Assembly (NCBI GenBank): GCA_003022435.1
Contig: PXUA01000002.1
Span: 34,684 to 98,683, forward strand
DNA length: 64,000 bases
From: Bacteroidetes bacterium SW_9_63_38
Lineage (GTDB): Bacteria > Bacteroidota > Rhodothermia > Rhodothermales > Salinibacteraceae
Direction of reading: 5' to 3'
Shown: in pieces, positions 43,750 through 52,904 of the stretch
Layout of the letters: every line of letters begins with the position of its first letter
How positions within the stretch are numbered: position 1 is the first letter of the stretch
Translations under genes and position numbers: made by a program
Notes under the pieces: generated by a model
Seen by the model: only the letters and a program-made list of their open reading frames with translations
Told to the model about the DNA's origin: nothing
Database searches by the model: none

Positions 43750-44463
43750 TTACGATGCCGTTTCCTCCTTGCCCTCGTTCACCATGAGCCGGTAGCCCAC
43801 CCCTCGAACGGTTTCGAGATGCATGTCTTTGCCCGATCCGTTCTTGGCGTCCTCCAGCTTCTTTCGGAGCCCGGACACGGTCACGTCGATCGAGTTGTCG
43901 GACACGTACTCCGACCCCCACACGCGCCCCGCAATTACGTTGCGGGACACGACATCCGGCTCCCGATCTGCCAGCAGTCGGAGCAGATCAAACTCCTTCT
44001 TCCGGAGGTCGAGAATCTTGTCGGACACGCGCGCCTCCTGCCGGGCGGAATTCACCTCCAGGGGCCCCACAGTGATCTCATCCAGATTCGCCCACTCGGC
44101 CGGGCGGCGCAGGAGCGCACGCACGCGGGCCCTGACCTCATCCATGGAGAACGGCTTCGTGAGATAATCGTCGGCGCCGCTTTCCAGTCCTTTGACCCGA
44201 TCCTCAACACTGTCCCGCACCGTGAGCATGAGGATCGGCGTCGCGTACTCCTTTCGCCGAAGCGCCTCAATCAGCTCGGGGCCGTTCATTTCCGGCAGCA
44301 GCCAGTCTACAACCATGGCGTCGTACCGGTGCTCGTCGGTTTTCTCCAGGGCCTCCTCCGCGCTGGGCGCGTGGTGGATGCGGTAGGGACCGTCCCGATT
44401 CAGTCCTTTTTCCAGGGTCCGCGCCAGTTTGGTTTCATCTTCTACAATCAGTATCAGTTTCAT
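43750..44463 (-). CDS. OmpR/PhoB-type response regulator
   Basis: 237 residues from MKLILIVEDETKLARTLEKG (ATG at 44463). The receiver domain has the acidic pair VEDE, phospho-acceptor Asp53 in MVVDWLLPEMNGPEL, the Thr position in ILMLTVRDS, and Lys in LTKPFSMDEV. The C-terminal winged-helix DNA-binding domain has LDLRKKEFDLLRLLADREPDVVSRNVIAGRVWG and VTVSGLRKKLEDA, then TVRGVGYRL. No histidine kinase gene is adjacent, so it is an orphan here. It is convergent with the PYP gene (stops about 108 bp apart); a link with light signalling is only positional. Confidence 0.93.
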   Translation of the reverse strand: MKLILIVEDETKLARTLEKGLNRDGPYRIHHAPSAEEALEKTDEHRYDAMVVDWLLPEMNGPELIEALRRKEYATPILMLTVRDSVEDRVKGLESGADDYLTKPFSMDEVRARVRALLRRPAEWANLDEITVGPLEVNSARQEARVSDKILDLRKKEFDLLRLLADREPDVVSRNVIAGRVWGSEYVSDNSIDVTVSGLRKKLEDAKNGSGKDMHLETVRGVGYRLMVNEGKEETAS

Positions 44464-44610
44464 CTCCACAAGAAAAATTGTTGGGGCTATACGTGAATGA
44501 CTCTCGTTCCCATGCCCGGGTCCTCGTGGCGCTTTTCGAACAAGCGCACCGCAGAACGTTGGGCAGCGTGGCGAATACACGAGTGCGAGAGGATTCCACT
44601 CCGCTCCATA

Positions 44611-44740
44611 CCTAGTGCAGCTTCAACTGGTCCGTTGTGCAATCGAGCTTTGGACGGACCTCGTCCGTCCATACCTCAAGCTCGAGCTCGGAGCAATAGC
44701 AAGCTGCTTTCCCCAAAAGATCGTTTGAAGCTGCACTAGG
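44611..44740. mobile_element. MITE-like element, 130 bp, 16-bp perfect terminal inverted repeats
   Basis: Starts CCTAGTGCAGCTTCAA and ends TTGAAGCTGCACTAGG, exact inverted repeats. Inside is a 9-bp perfect hairpin TGGACGGAC-ctc-GTCCGTCCA. No coding frame spans it. No clear target-site duplication. It lies in the 475-bp gap between the response regulator start and the phosphoesterase gene, the rest of which shows nothing. The long ends suggest a deletion derivative of an insertion sequence whose full copy is elsewhere. Confidence 0.78.
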
Positions 44741-44938
44741 GTCGTGTCTTCCCGGCGTCGACCCGCACGGACGCGGAGCGACTTCGAACAGCGCAGTGCC
44801 TGTATATTTCACGTTCTTATCATGGAACTCCGACAAACAACATACCAATCCTTCTTTGGGAAAAAATAAGCTCACGTAAAACTCTTCGACGACACGGTCC
44901 TCTCGGGCCCGTTCTCCCCAACTCTTGCCCTCTTCTCT

Positions 44939-45643
44939 GTGCGCATCGCAGTCCTCTCCGATATCCACTCCAACCTGGAAGCCCTCACCTGTGCGCTGAA
45001 CAGCATCGAGAGCGCGGGGGTAGACGCCATCTACTGCCTGGGTGACATCGTGGGGTACAACGCCGATCCCGCAGCGTGCGTCGACCTCGTCCGCGAGCAC
45101 TGCGCCGGAACCGTGCGCGGCAACCACGACGCGGCGGTCGCGGCCGACATCACCCTCGACGCGCTTCCGCCTGATGGACAGGCCGCCGCCCGACACAACC
45201 GGACGCATCTGTCCGACGACCAGCGCGCATACCTTGCTGACCTCCCTCTCACCCTCACCGTGGACAACTGCACGTTCGTCCACGCCACGCCGGACACCCC
45301 CACCGCCTGGAGGCGACTTACGACCTACCCGGCGGCGCAGGACCAGTTTGCCCACTTCGACACCGACATCTGCTTCGTCGGCCACACCCACATGCCGGCC
45401 GTGATGGCCGATACAATGGGCGTTTTTCAGGTGCGGCCCGGCCACCGGTTCCTGATCAATGTGGGCAGCGTGGGCCAGCCGCGCGACCAGAACCCGAGGC
45501 TGAGCTTCGGCCTCTTCGACACCGACACGTTCCAGTACCGCAATCCGCGGCTCGACTACGACATCGACTGCACCGCGCAGAAAATCCGCGACGCTGAGGA
45601 CCTGCCCAATCGTCTTGCGAGCCGCCTGTATGAGGGCACCTGA
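44939..45643 (+). CDS. Small cytoplasmic metallophosphoesterase (YfcE/MJ0936-like)
   Basis: 234 residues from a GTG (MRIAVLSDIHSNLEALTCAL), chosen because the D-x-H metal motif must be N-terminal and there is no nearby ATG. Motifs in order: SDIHSNLEA, CLGDIVGYNADPAACVDLV, VRGNHDAAV, FVHATPDTP, CFVGHTHMPAVM and INVGSVGQPRDQNPRLSF. Together they form the five blocks of the family. The C-terminal part is shorter than in Ap4A hydrolases. It likely cleaves phosphodiesters or dinucleotides; substrate undetermined. Confidence 0.9.
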   Translation: MRIAVLSDIHSNLEALTCALNSIESAGVDAIYCLGDIVGYNADPAACVDLVREHCAGTVRGNHDAAVAADITLDALPPDGQAAARHNRTHLSDDQRAYLADLPLTLTVDNCTFVHATPDTPTAWRRLTTYPAAQDQFAHFDTDICFVGHTHMPAVMADTMGVFQVRPGHRFLINVGSVGQPRDQNPRLSFGLFDTDTFQYRNPRLDYDIDCTAQKIRDAEDLPNRLASRLYEGT

Positions 45644-45664
45644 GCCCTTCGCTCCCCCTCTCCC

Positions 45665-46953
45665 TCATCCCCGCTCCCGCAGTACGGACGCGTCCCAGTC
45701 GGTGGCCCACGCCGCCGGCGACACGAGGGCCAGCAGGGTCGGAATCGGAACGAGCATCCACAGGATGGACGCAAAGCCGTTCAAAAAATCCGGCCCCAGT
45801 GCCAGCACCGCCGGGCCGATGGCGGTGCCCCCCACAAAAATGGCGTTGGCAAAGCCGCGGATGGTCCCGTGATGGCGCCGGCCGAAGTAGTACGCGTAAG
45901 TGCTGCCGATAAGGGCCTGTTGCATGCCCTGCGAGGTGCCGAACACACTTCCATACACCCACACCTCCGTTGCCGTATCCGCAGCCGGGAGGAGAGCCAT
46001 CATTCCCCCGAAGAGGCCCAGCTGCCCCCCGAGCAGCAGGCGAGGCGGCGCGCGGTCCATCAGCCAGCCGGTACTCACATTGAAGACAGCGGTGGCCACG
46101 CCGAGCGGAATGAAAAACTGCGCCGCGAGGTCGCGCCCCACCCCAGTCTCCGCCAGAATGGAGAAGGGATGGAACAGCAGTCCGGTGCCGAGCCCCGCCG
46201 TACAGGCGCCCGCCGCGGTAAAGAGCCAGAACGTGCCCGTGCGGTACGCCGTCTCCGGCGCGAGCCCCGGCACGGTCGTCTCCCCCTGGCTTTCCGACGG
46301 GGCCGCCGCGTCGGTCGCGTCGGCCGTAAGGCCGTAGACTTCCGGCGCCTCCCGGTACAGCAGCGCCAGCGGCAGCGTGACGGCGGCGAGGAGCCCCCCA
46401 TCATCAGGTAGGTCGCCTCCCACCCGTAGGCCTGGATGTCCTCCTCAACGAGGGGCGGGGAAAAGGCGGTGGCCCCGGACATGCCGAGTCCGAGGATGCC
46501 GACGGCCAGCCCGCGCCGCCGCTCAAACCACAGGTTGACCGCGTGGTTGTTGATGAGCGCAAGTGCTCCCTGCCCGAAGCCGCGCAGTCCGAGAAATCCG
46601 ACGAACACCCCGATGCCCCCGCTCACCCAGTGCATCCCGGCACAGCTCGCCGCGAGGCACAGAATGACGACTACGGCTACCCGGCGCGGCCCGTGGCGGT
46701 CGATGAGCCGCCCCACGAGCGGCAGCGCGAGCGAGCCCAGCACGGTCGCTACGGCGTAGAACCAGGAGACTGCCGACCGAGACAGCCCGAGGTCCGCGAT
46801 GAACGCGTCGATGAACAGGGAGACGCCCGCGGTTTGGCCGGGCAGCGTGGCCGCCATGCCCAGCGTGGCCACAGCGAGCACCACCCCCCCGTAGTAGAAC
46901 GGCGTACGGTGAACCAGCGCGTCGGACGAGGCAGCGTACTTCGAGGCGGTCAT
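45665..46953 (-). pseudogene. MFS transporter gene with a frameshift in a G run
   Basis: The first part (MTASKYAASSDALVHRTPFY onward) has the MFS helices 1-6, including LPLVGRLIDRHGPRRVAVV (the loop 2-3 motif), down to YLMMGG. At about 46395, in a run of six G (minus strand), the frame must gain one base to continue LLAAVTLPLALLYREAPEVYGL and the second half (TGWLMDRAPPRLLLGG...). Without it the product diverges within a few residues. Both halves look well conserved, so the mutation is very recent, a phase-variable switch, or a sequencing error. Oxalate/formate-type MFS is a possible subfamily; substrate unknown. Confidence 0.85.
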
Positions 46954-47200
46954 GAGCGAACGGACAACGAGGCGTCAGTGCGTCCCCTTGTACGGAGCCC
47001 AGCCGATGGGTTGCGCCCCACCTGCCCAATCCTCCGTCTCCTGCTATGGCGATCACATCTTCTTAACCGAGACGGTTCGTGCGGACATCAGCAGCGCGCC
47101 GGCCACCCCGCTCCCGAATCGCCGTTCGCAGTCGCCCCAAGCAGTCACGGGGAGGAGCTGAGGGGACGCTCTCGACCAACCGTTTCCCTCGGTCTCACGG

Positions 47201-47464
47201 TCAGTGATCCATCGTCAGAACGACGCGAAAGCGCGCCTCGTTGTTGATCATGCGCTCGCATGCCGCATCGGCCTCTGCCAGCGGATAGGTCTCAATCTCC
47301 GGCGTCACGCCCGTCAGCGCGCTGAAGTCGAGCGTGTCTTCCGAGTCCAGCGCATCCCCGCTGGGCCAGCCCGACACCGACTTGCGGCCCTGGATGAGCG
47401 CCATGGGCGACACCTCCACCGGCTCGTCGACGGCCGCCGCGATCACCAGCGATCCGTGAGCGAA
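47201..47464 (-). pseudogene. C-terminal fragment of a zinc-dependent alcohol dehydrogenase
   Basis: The frame reads AHGSLVIAAAVDEPVEVSPM then ALIQGRKSVSGWPSGDALDS, EDTLDFSAL, ETYPLAEADAACERMINNEA and RFRVVLTM, the last 85 or so residues of medium-chain alcohol/cinnamyl-type dehydrogenases. The N-terminal zinc and NAD-binding parts are missing and an in-frame stop lies just upstream of AHGS, so this is a remnant. Confidence 0.75.
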
Positions 47465-47802
47465 TCAGTACGTGCGGATCGGTGTGATTGGGAAGAGCAG
47501 TTGCGGCGGGTCGCCGCCTCCCGCACGCGGGGACCCGCGCCCGGCGTCGTGCGGAGAACCTTTGGGCCCGGGCACAGTTTCGTGGGAACCACCGACCGGA
47601 GAGAACTCCGTTCAATCGGGCTTCCGTCCAGATACAGAAGCGCCCCTGTCATATTTCATCCGTACAAGGACGTTTCTGAAGACGAGGCTCGTGCCGAAAA
47701 CGTGAGATTCGCGGCAGCGCCGTCCGTTGGAGAACGGACTGGGCCCTCTCCGTTACACACGTATACACTGTCACCTTCTCTGCCCAACTGCCCCTCCCAC
47801 GC
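47465..47802. other. Intergenic, no gene seen
   Basis: About 340 bp between the dehydrogenase remnant and the zinc-ribbon gene. Frames are short and arginine/proline-rich, unlike local proteins. No repeat or RNA structure recognised. Confidence 0.4.
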
Positions 47803-48087
47803 ATGGACGTCCCCGACGGCATGGACGATGCCCCCAACCGCCCCGTTTCCGGCGACGGCGCCGCCGAACAACCCTTCTCGTGCCCCGAGTGCGATCGCAC
47901 AGTCGGGCGCGCGAACGTTCTGACCGGCGACTTCACGTTTGAGGACGTGACCCCCATTTCGAGCAGCCCGGACGGCTCCCCCGAGTTTCGGGAGACGGGC
48001 CTCGAAGACGGTCCGCAGAAAGCCATCGAGCTGCGCTGCGATCACTGCGGGGCCGAGTTTACGCTCGGCGTCGAGACGAACGAGTAG
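47803..48087 (+). CDS. Small zinc-ribbon hypothetical protein
   Basis: 94 residues, acidic. Two Cys pairs, FSCPECDR at about residues 26-29 and LRCDHCGAEF near the C-terminus, form a likely zinc ribbon around a 50-residue insert (TGDFTFEDVTPISSS...). Family not recognised; such ribbons often bind nucleic acid or protein partners. It lies 33 bp upstream of the next gene on the same strand and may be co-transcribed with it. Confidence 0.7.
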   Translation: MDVPDGMDDAPNRPVSGDGAAEQPFSCPECDRTVGRANVLTGDFTFEDVTPISSSPDGSPEFRETGLEDGPQKAIELRCDHCGAEFTLGVETNE

Positions 48088-48120
48088 ATCGCCGATGCGG
48101 GCTCCTCGCCTGGACGCTGT

Positions 48121-48510
48121 ATGCTCCGTTCGTATGTCGTTATGGATCGTCCCATTCGCACCCTCCACTGGACCGCCCCGGACGCCGACCAGCCCACCGA
48201 CGTGATGGAGGCGGTGACCGAGGCCGTGCTCTCGGCCACCCCGCATCCCGACGAGAACATCGACCGGCCCAAGGGCTACTCCGTCATCCTGACCCTGGCG
48301 CCGGACCGCACCGCGTTTGCGGAGGAGTTACAGCAGGCGCTCATGGCCCTCGACCCGGCCACCGTGACGCTCGAACTCGACGACGCCGACGCCCGAATTT
48401 CGGACCTCCCCGTCGGCGTTAGCAAAGTGCCGTACCCCGGCGAACAAAACGAAGCCGAACTGAGCGTCAAGCCCGAGGGCCACGAGAAGCTGCATCCGTA
48501 TTTTACGTAG
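48121..48510 (+). CDS. Acidic hypothetical protein
   Basis: 129 residues from the ATG at 48121, or 122 from MDRPIRTLHW (ATG at 48142). Alternating helix and strand pattern with PKGYSVILTLAPDRTAFAEELQQALMALDPATVTLELDDADARISDLP. No known motif. The acidic composition and close spacing to the zinc-ribbon gene support it as real. Confidence 0.68.
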   Translation: MLRSYVVMDRPIRTLHWTAPDADQPTDVMEAVTEAVLSATPHPDENIDRPKGYSVILTLAPDRTAFAEELQQALMALDPATVTLELDDADARISDLPVGVSKVPYPGEQNEAELSVKPEGHEKLHPYFT

Positions 48511-48576
48511 CTCCCGCTACGGTCGCCCCCTGTGATCGTCGTCCGGCGCGTCGTCGCCGCCCCCGTCCTCACGGAC

Positions 48577-48879
48577 TCACGCATCGGAGGCAGACGTTTT
48601 CTTCTGCACGAGTCGCTCTTTCCGGGGCCGGTCCCACTGCTTGATCGCGTACTCCCGCTGCATGGCCCTCGACTGGTCGGGAAACGACTCGACGTGGACC
48701 AGCTCGACGGGCCGCCGCCCTCTCGTGTACTTCGCCCCCGTCCCGTCGTTGTGCTCCGCCACCCGCCGCTGCACGTCGGTCGTGTACCCGGTGTAGTAGC
48801 TGCCGTCGCTGCACTGCACGACGTACACGTAGTGCCCCTCGTTCTCAGAATCGGCCGCATCGGGGAAGGAGCCAGACAT
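48577..48879 (-). CDS. GIY-YIG nuclease family protein
   Basis: 100 residues from MSGSFPDAADSENEGHYVYV (ATG at 48879). The GIY-YIG core reads YVYVVQCSDGSYYTGYTTDVQRRVAEHN, with its two Tyr, the catalytic Arg (RRV) and His-Asn. SFPDQSRAMQREYAIKQW has the conserved Glu context in REYAIKQW. This is the single-domain UPF0213 type. It may act in DNA repair; the substrate is unknown. Convergent with the upstream hypothetical gene. Confidence 0.9.
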   Translation of the reverse strand: MSGSFPDAADSENEGHYVYVVQCSDGSYYTGYTTDVQRRVAEHNDGTGAKYTRGRRPVELVHVESFPDQSRAMQREYAIKQWDRPRKERLVQKKTSASDA

Positions 48880-49325
48880 CGGATGACGGAGTGCTGCAAT
48901 TCGACACCGGCGCGTGTAGTCCCAATGATACCGTCTCGCCTTCTCGCGCGCAACCATGGCCGCTCTCCGCAAACGGACGTCGACCTACGGAGACGACCCT
49001 CCTCTCAAATTCGGCACCCTGTGTCTTTTCTCGGTAGACATTTCGTTCGAGAACGTTCTCTTTCGTCAAACCTTCGTCGGACGGTTACACGGACCCTACA
49101 CTGCGAATTGTAACGCCGACCCGCCACAGCCAACTTGGAGGTGCAGCTTCTGGACCGAAATATAGGGTTAACAGAAAACCCACATTCCTTCTTGTTACCT
49201 GCGGGGAGCGGCGCTGCGGCCCGCTGTGTGGATTGCCGACCCATCCGTGAAGGGTGACTGGGGCTGGGAAGTGTGCTCCTCTCGCCCCATGCCCCCATTT
49301 TCTACCGTCATCGGTATTGCTTCCA
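48880..49325. other. Intergenic, no gene seen
   Basis: About 450 bp between the divergent GIY-YIG and glycosyltransferase genes. It probably holds both promoters. No recognisable boxes, repeats or RNA genes. Confidence 0.4.
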
Positions 49326-50570
49326 ATGGACTCCGCTACGACCTCCACGGCGACCCGCCCCCCCCGCGGGTCGGATTGTCCATCGTCCCCCCCGAAGCGC
49401 GTCGCCCTCTTCACTGGCGCGTACAACCACATTGCCGACGGGGTATCGCTCACGCTGAACCGCCTGGTCGAGCACCTGGAGCAACAGGGCGCTGAGGTGC
49501 GCATCTTCGCGCCCACCGTCGACGACCCGCCGATCGACCACGCCGGATCGCTCGTGTCGGCACCGTCGGTGCCGCTGCCCGGGCGCTCAGACTATCACTT
49601 TACGCTGGGCCTCTCGTCGTCGATGCGGCGAGAGCTGGAGGCGTTCGATCCGACGCTCGTGCACATCGCGACGCCGGACCTGCTCGGGCAGCAGGCCCTG
49701 AGCTTCGCGCAGTCGGCCAACACTCCCGTGGTGGCCTCCTACCATACCCACTTCAGCTCGTACCTGAAGTACTACCACCTCGGCCTCCTGGAGTCGGCTC
49801 TCTGGAGCTACCTGCGTCGCTTCTACCAGCAGTGCGAGCACATCTACGTGCCCTCCACGGCCATCGGCGCGGCCCTGGAGGAGCACGGGATCACCGACGG
49901 CTTACGGCTCTGGCAGCGCGGGGTCAGCACAGACCGCTTTACGCCGCGCCGACGATCGTCGGCGTGGCGGCAGGTGCGCGGCATCAACGACAACGAGGTG
50001 GTCGTCACGTTCGTGAGCCGTCTGGTCTGGGAAAAGGGTCTTGACGTATACGCCCGCGTCATCCGGCAGCTGGAGGACCGCGACATTCCCCACCGGAGCC
50101 TGATCGTGGGCGACGGCCCGGCCCGCGAGGACCTGGAGCGCCGCCTCCCGAACACGACGTTCACCGGCTTCCTGGAGGGCGACGACCTGGCTCGGGCGTA
50201 CGCCTCGTCCGACATCTTCCTCTTCCCGAGCGATACCGAAACCTTCGGCAACGTCACCCTGGAGGCCATGGCATCCGGCCTGCCCACCGTGGGGGCGGAC
50301 GCGGCCGGCAGTCGAGACCTCGTCAACCACGAGGAGACCGGCCTGCTGTGCGAGCCGGGCAACGTTGCGGCCTTTACCGAGGCCACCCGGCGCATCATCC
50401 TGGATACGTCGCTGCGCACCTCAATGGGCCGCGCCGCGTACCGTCGGACCCAGGACTTTACCTGGGATGCGATCCTGTCAAAGATGAACCGGTATTACGA
50501 CCAGATCCTCGGCCGCTCCGTCTCGTCCTCGTCGGAGCGAGCCCGTACGCGCAGCCTCGCGGTCCACTAG
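49326..50570 (+). CDS. Glycosyltransferase family 4 (glycolipid/mannosyl type)
   Basis: 414 residues from MDSATTSTATRPPRGSD (ATG at 49326); the frame is open further upstream. N-terminal domain: VALFTGAYNHIADGVSLTLNRLVEHLEQQGAEVRIFAP and VASYHTHFSSYLKYYHLGLLES, resembling the sulfoquinovosyl/mannosyl-diacylglycerol transferase group. Donor domain: VTFVSRLVWEKGLDVYARVIRQL, IVGDGPAREDLERRLPN, FLFPSDTETFGNVTLEAMASGLPTVGADAAGSRDLV. It probably glycosylates a membrane lipid, but that is inference. It is followed 13 bp later by a second GT4 gene, suggesting a two-gene operon. Confidence 0.9.
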   Translation: MDSATTSTATRPPRGSDCPSSPPKRVALFTGAYNHIADGVSLTLNRLVEHLEQQGAEVRIFAPTVDDPPIDHAGSLVSAPSVPLPGRSDYHFTLGLSSSMRRELEAFDPTLVHIATPDLLGQQALSFAQSANTPVVASYHTHFSSYLKYYHLGLLESALWSYLRRFYQQCEHIYVPSTAIGAALEEHGITDGLRLWQRGVSTDRFTPRRRSSAWRQVRGINDNEVVVTFVSRLVWEKGLDVYARVIRQLEDRDIPHRSLIVGDGPAREDLERRLPNTTFTGFLEGDDLARAYASSDIFLFPSDTETFGNVTLEAMASGLPTVGADAAGSRDLVNHEETGLLCEPGNVAAFTEATRRIILDTSLRTSMGRAAYRRTQDFTWDAILSKMNRYYDQILGRSVSSSSERARTRSLAVH

Positions 50571-50583
50571 CATTTGCTTGCCC

Positions 50584-51792
50584 GTGCATCTTCGCTTCGT
50601 TTCGCATTCCCTGCCCCCCGTTGGCCGGCCGATGGCCAACCTCGGGGGGATGCAGCGCGTGTCGCTCAAGCTCCACGAGGCCCTGGCGACTCGCGGAGAC
50701 CGGGATAATGCCTTCGAGTACGACGCCTGCCTGCTCCGCACCAGCTGGCGCTGGGTGCACCTGAGGACGCCCCTCTTCCTGACCCGAGCGGCCGCGGCGC
50801 TCATTGGAGCGGCCCGGCGTGAGGACATCGATGTCGTCCTGTTTTCCTCGATGGTGACCGCCATGCTCACGGTCCCGTTGCAGGGCCTCTTCCAGCGCCA
50901 CGGAGTGCGGACGGCCGCCATCACGCACGGGCTCGACGTGACGACACCGTTTCCGCCCTATCAGTGGGTCGTCCCGCGGGTGTTCGACGCGCTCGACGCC
51001 GTCTTTCCCGTAAGCCGCGCTACGGCGCAGGCCTGCCGGGACCGCGGGGCCGCCCCCGAACGGGTGCATGTCATTCCCAACGGCATCGACGCGGATCGCT
51101 TCCGGCCGCCCGACAGCAGAGCGGAGGGCCGCCGCGCCCTGACTGCGAACCGGAACGGACCCTCGGTGCCCAACGATGCCCTTCTGCTATGCAGCGTGGG
51201 GCGTCAGGTGGAACGCAAGGGCACCGCCTGGTTCATCGACCAGGTCATGCCCCAGCTTCCTTCCGATGTCCACTACTGGATCGCGGGCGACGGGCCGCAG
51301 GACGACGCCATCCGCGCCGCTATTGCCCGCCACAACCTTGACGACCGGGTGCATCCCCTCGGCCGCGTCCCCAACGACGCCCTCGCTCGTCTGTATCGGG
51401 GTGCCGACCTCTTCGTCATGCCCAACATTCCGGTCGAGGACGACCTGGAGGGGTTCGGCATCGTCTTGCTGGAGGCGGGACAGTGCGGCACCCCTGCGAT
51501 CGCAGCTCGGCTCGACGGCATTCAGGATGTGATCACCGACGGCGTGAACGGGCACCTCGTGACGCCCGAGTCGCCCGACGCGTTCGCGGACACAATCCTG
51601 CAGTACCGAAATGATCCGGCGGCCCTCCGTCGCGCTACCGAGCGCGCGGCCGCCCACACGACCGAGACGTTCAGCTGGGCCTCCGTGGCCGACCTCTACG
51701 CCTCGGCCCTCCAGACGCTGCACACCTCCGGCCGTCCCCCGGCCGCCCCCGTGTCCCCCCCGATCGAGCGCACAGCCTCTCCTCCGGCCTGA
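50584..51792 (+). CDS. Glycosyltransferase family 4
   Basis: 402 residues from the GTG at 50584 (VHLRFVSHSLPPVGRPMANL); a TTG two codons upstream is an alternative, and no ATG fits. Acceptor domain: GGMQRVSLKLHEAL and VVLFSSMVTAMLTVPLQ, then RTAAITHGLDVTTPFPPYQWVVPRVF. Donor domain: CSVGRQVERKGTAWFIDQVMPQL, IAGDGPQDDAIRAAIARHNL, PNIPVEDDLEGFGIVLLEAGQCGTPAIAARLDGIQDVI. It follows the previous glycosyltransferase by 13 bp, and they likely act in sequence on the same glycan or lipid. Confidence 0.88.
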   Translation: MHLRFVSHSLPPVGRPMANLGGMQRVSLKLHEALATRGDRDNAFEYDACLLRTSWRWVHLRTPLFLTRAAAALIGAARREDIDVVLFSSMVTAMLTVPLQGLFQRHGVRTAAITHGLDVTTPFPPYQWVVPRVFDALDAVFPVSRATAQACRDRGAAPERVHVIPNGIDADRFRPPDSRAEGRRALTANRNGPSVPNDALLLCSVGRQVERKGTAWFIDQVMPQLPSDVHYWIAGDGPQDDAIRAAIARHNLDDRVHPLGRVPNDALARLYRGADLFVMPNIPVEDDLEGFGIVLLEAGQCGTPAIAARLDGIQDVITDGVNGHLVTPESPDAFADTILQYRNDPAALRRATERAAAHTTETFSWASVADLYASALQTLHTSGRPPAAPVSPPIERTASPPA

Positions 51793-52187
51793 GCACTCTG
51801 TCAGCAGTGATTTTGCGGGCCGTCGAATGATCTCCAAACGAGGTCCGTTAACGCTGTACTGAGTCCCCACTGACTCGATCCCTCTCTCCGCACCGACGGT
51901 GAGATCGCCAGACCCCCCCCCTCGTAGGCGCGCACTCCACGATTGTCTGCCTTTCTGTCCACCTCCGAAGCATTTTCGTCCAGCTTTGGAAGCGTGAGCC
52001 CCCCCTTCCCCCTCTTGTTCGTTCTCGTCACTCTCGCCGATCCGAGAGGACCGAGTCTCCTTCTCCCGGAGAAACGCCCCGGTATACAATCGACCTGCCC
52101 TTCAATCTCGTGTCGGCACAATCGGAGGCCTGCCGACGTTTTAGACTTGTACCACCACGTCACTTCACTCGACTCCGGGACCGTTTC
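51793..52187. other. Intergenic, no gene seen
   Basis: 395 bp upstream of phoU. No credible frame. It may contain the phoU promoter. No pho-box-like direct repeats were identified. Confidence 0.4.
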
Positions 52188-52880
52188 ATGCCCACTCGCC
52201 TCACCCGCGAACTCGCCGAGTTGCGCAGCCGCCTTCTCGACATGGCCACGATCGTGGCCGAGCAATTCACCGACGCCGTGGACGCCCTGCTGGACCACGA
52301 TGTCGACCGGGCCGAACGGGTCGTCGAACGGGACCGTGAGGTGGATCGGCTGGAACTGGAGGTGGACGAATCCTGCCAGCGCATCATGGCGCGCCACCAG
52401 CCCGTCGCCAGCGACCTCCGGACGCTCCTGACGGTCGAGAAGATCAACACCGACCTCGAACGCATCGGCGACCACTGCCGCAACGTGGCCCGCAATACGG
52501 TCCACGTCACGGAGGCGCCCGGCATTCTGGAGCCGCTCCGGCTGCGGGAGATGAGCAAGACGGCTCGCCGCATGCTGGACGAAGCCAAGCAGGCCTTCCT
52601 GGACCAGGACGCGGAACTGGCCCGCCGCATCCCCGAGCTCGACGACGAGGTGGATCGGCTCCACCACGAGAATTTCCAAGCGCTCGTGGAGTATGTTCAG
52701 GCCCATCCCGAGCACGCGGAGGTGGCCGCCCACCTCATCACCGCCAGCAAGGCCGTGGAGCGGATTTCCGACCACGCCATCAATATCGCACAGGGCGTCG
52801 TCTTTCTCATCGAAGGCGTCGACATCCGTCACGCGAGCGTGCAGGAGCAATCGACGGACAACGGCTCGATCGCTCCGTAA
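52188..52880 (+). CDS. phoU: Phosphate uptake regulator PhoU
   Basis: 230 residues from MPTRLTRELAELRSRLLDMA (ATG at 52188). Two copies of the three-helix PhoU domain carry the acidic metal-binding ExxxD patterns: EVDRLELEVDESCQRIMAR then TDLERIGDHCRNVARN, and DDEVDRLHHENFQALVEY then AVERISDHAINIAQGVVFL. Family members dampen the Pho response and phosphate transport. No pst or phoR/phoB genes are next to it here. The response regulator at 43750 is OmpR/PhoB-like, but 8 kb away. Confidence 0.93.
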   Translation: MPTRLTRELAELRSRLLDMATIVAEQFTDAVDALLDHDVDRAERVVERDREVDRLELEVDESCQRIMARHQPVASDLRTLLTVEKINTDLERIGDHCRNVARNTVHVTEAPGILEPLRLREMSKTARRMLDEAKQAFLDQDAELARRIPELDDEVDRLHHENFQALVEYVQAHPEHAEVAAHLITASKAVERISDHAINIAQGVVFLIEGVDIRHASVQEQSTDNGSIAP

Positions 52881-52904
52881 TCTCGTCTCCGCGCCCGGCG
52901 TCGC

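Noticed and set aside
44612..45445. 277-codon minus-strand frame over the phosphoesterase
   Set aside because: Antisense to the phosphoesterase and running into the MITE-like element; no motif.
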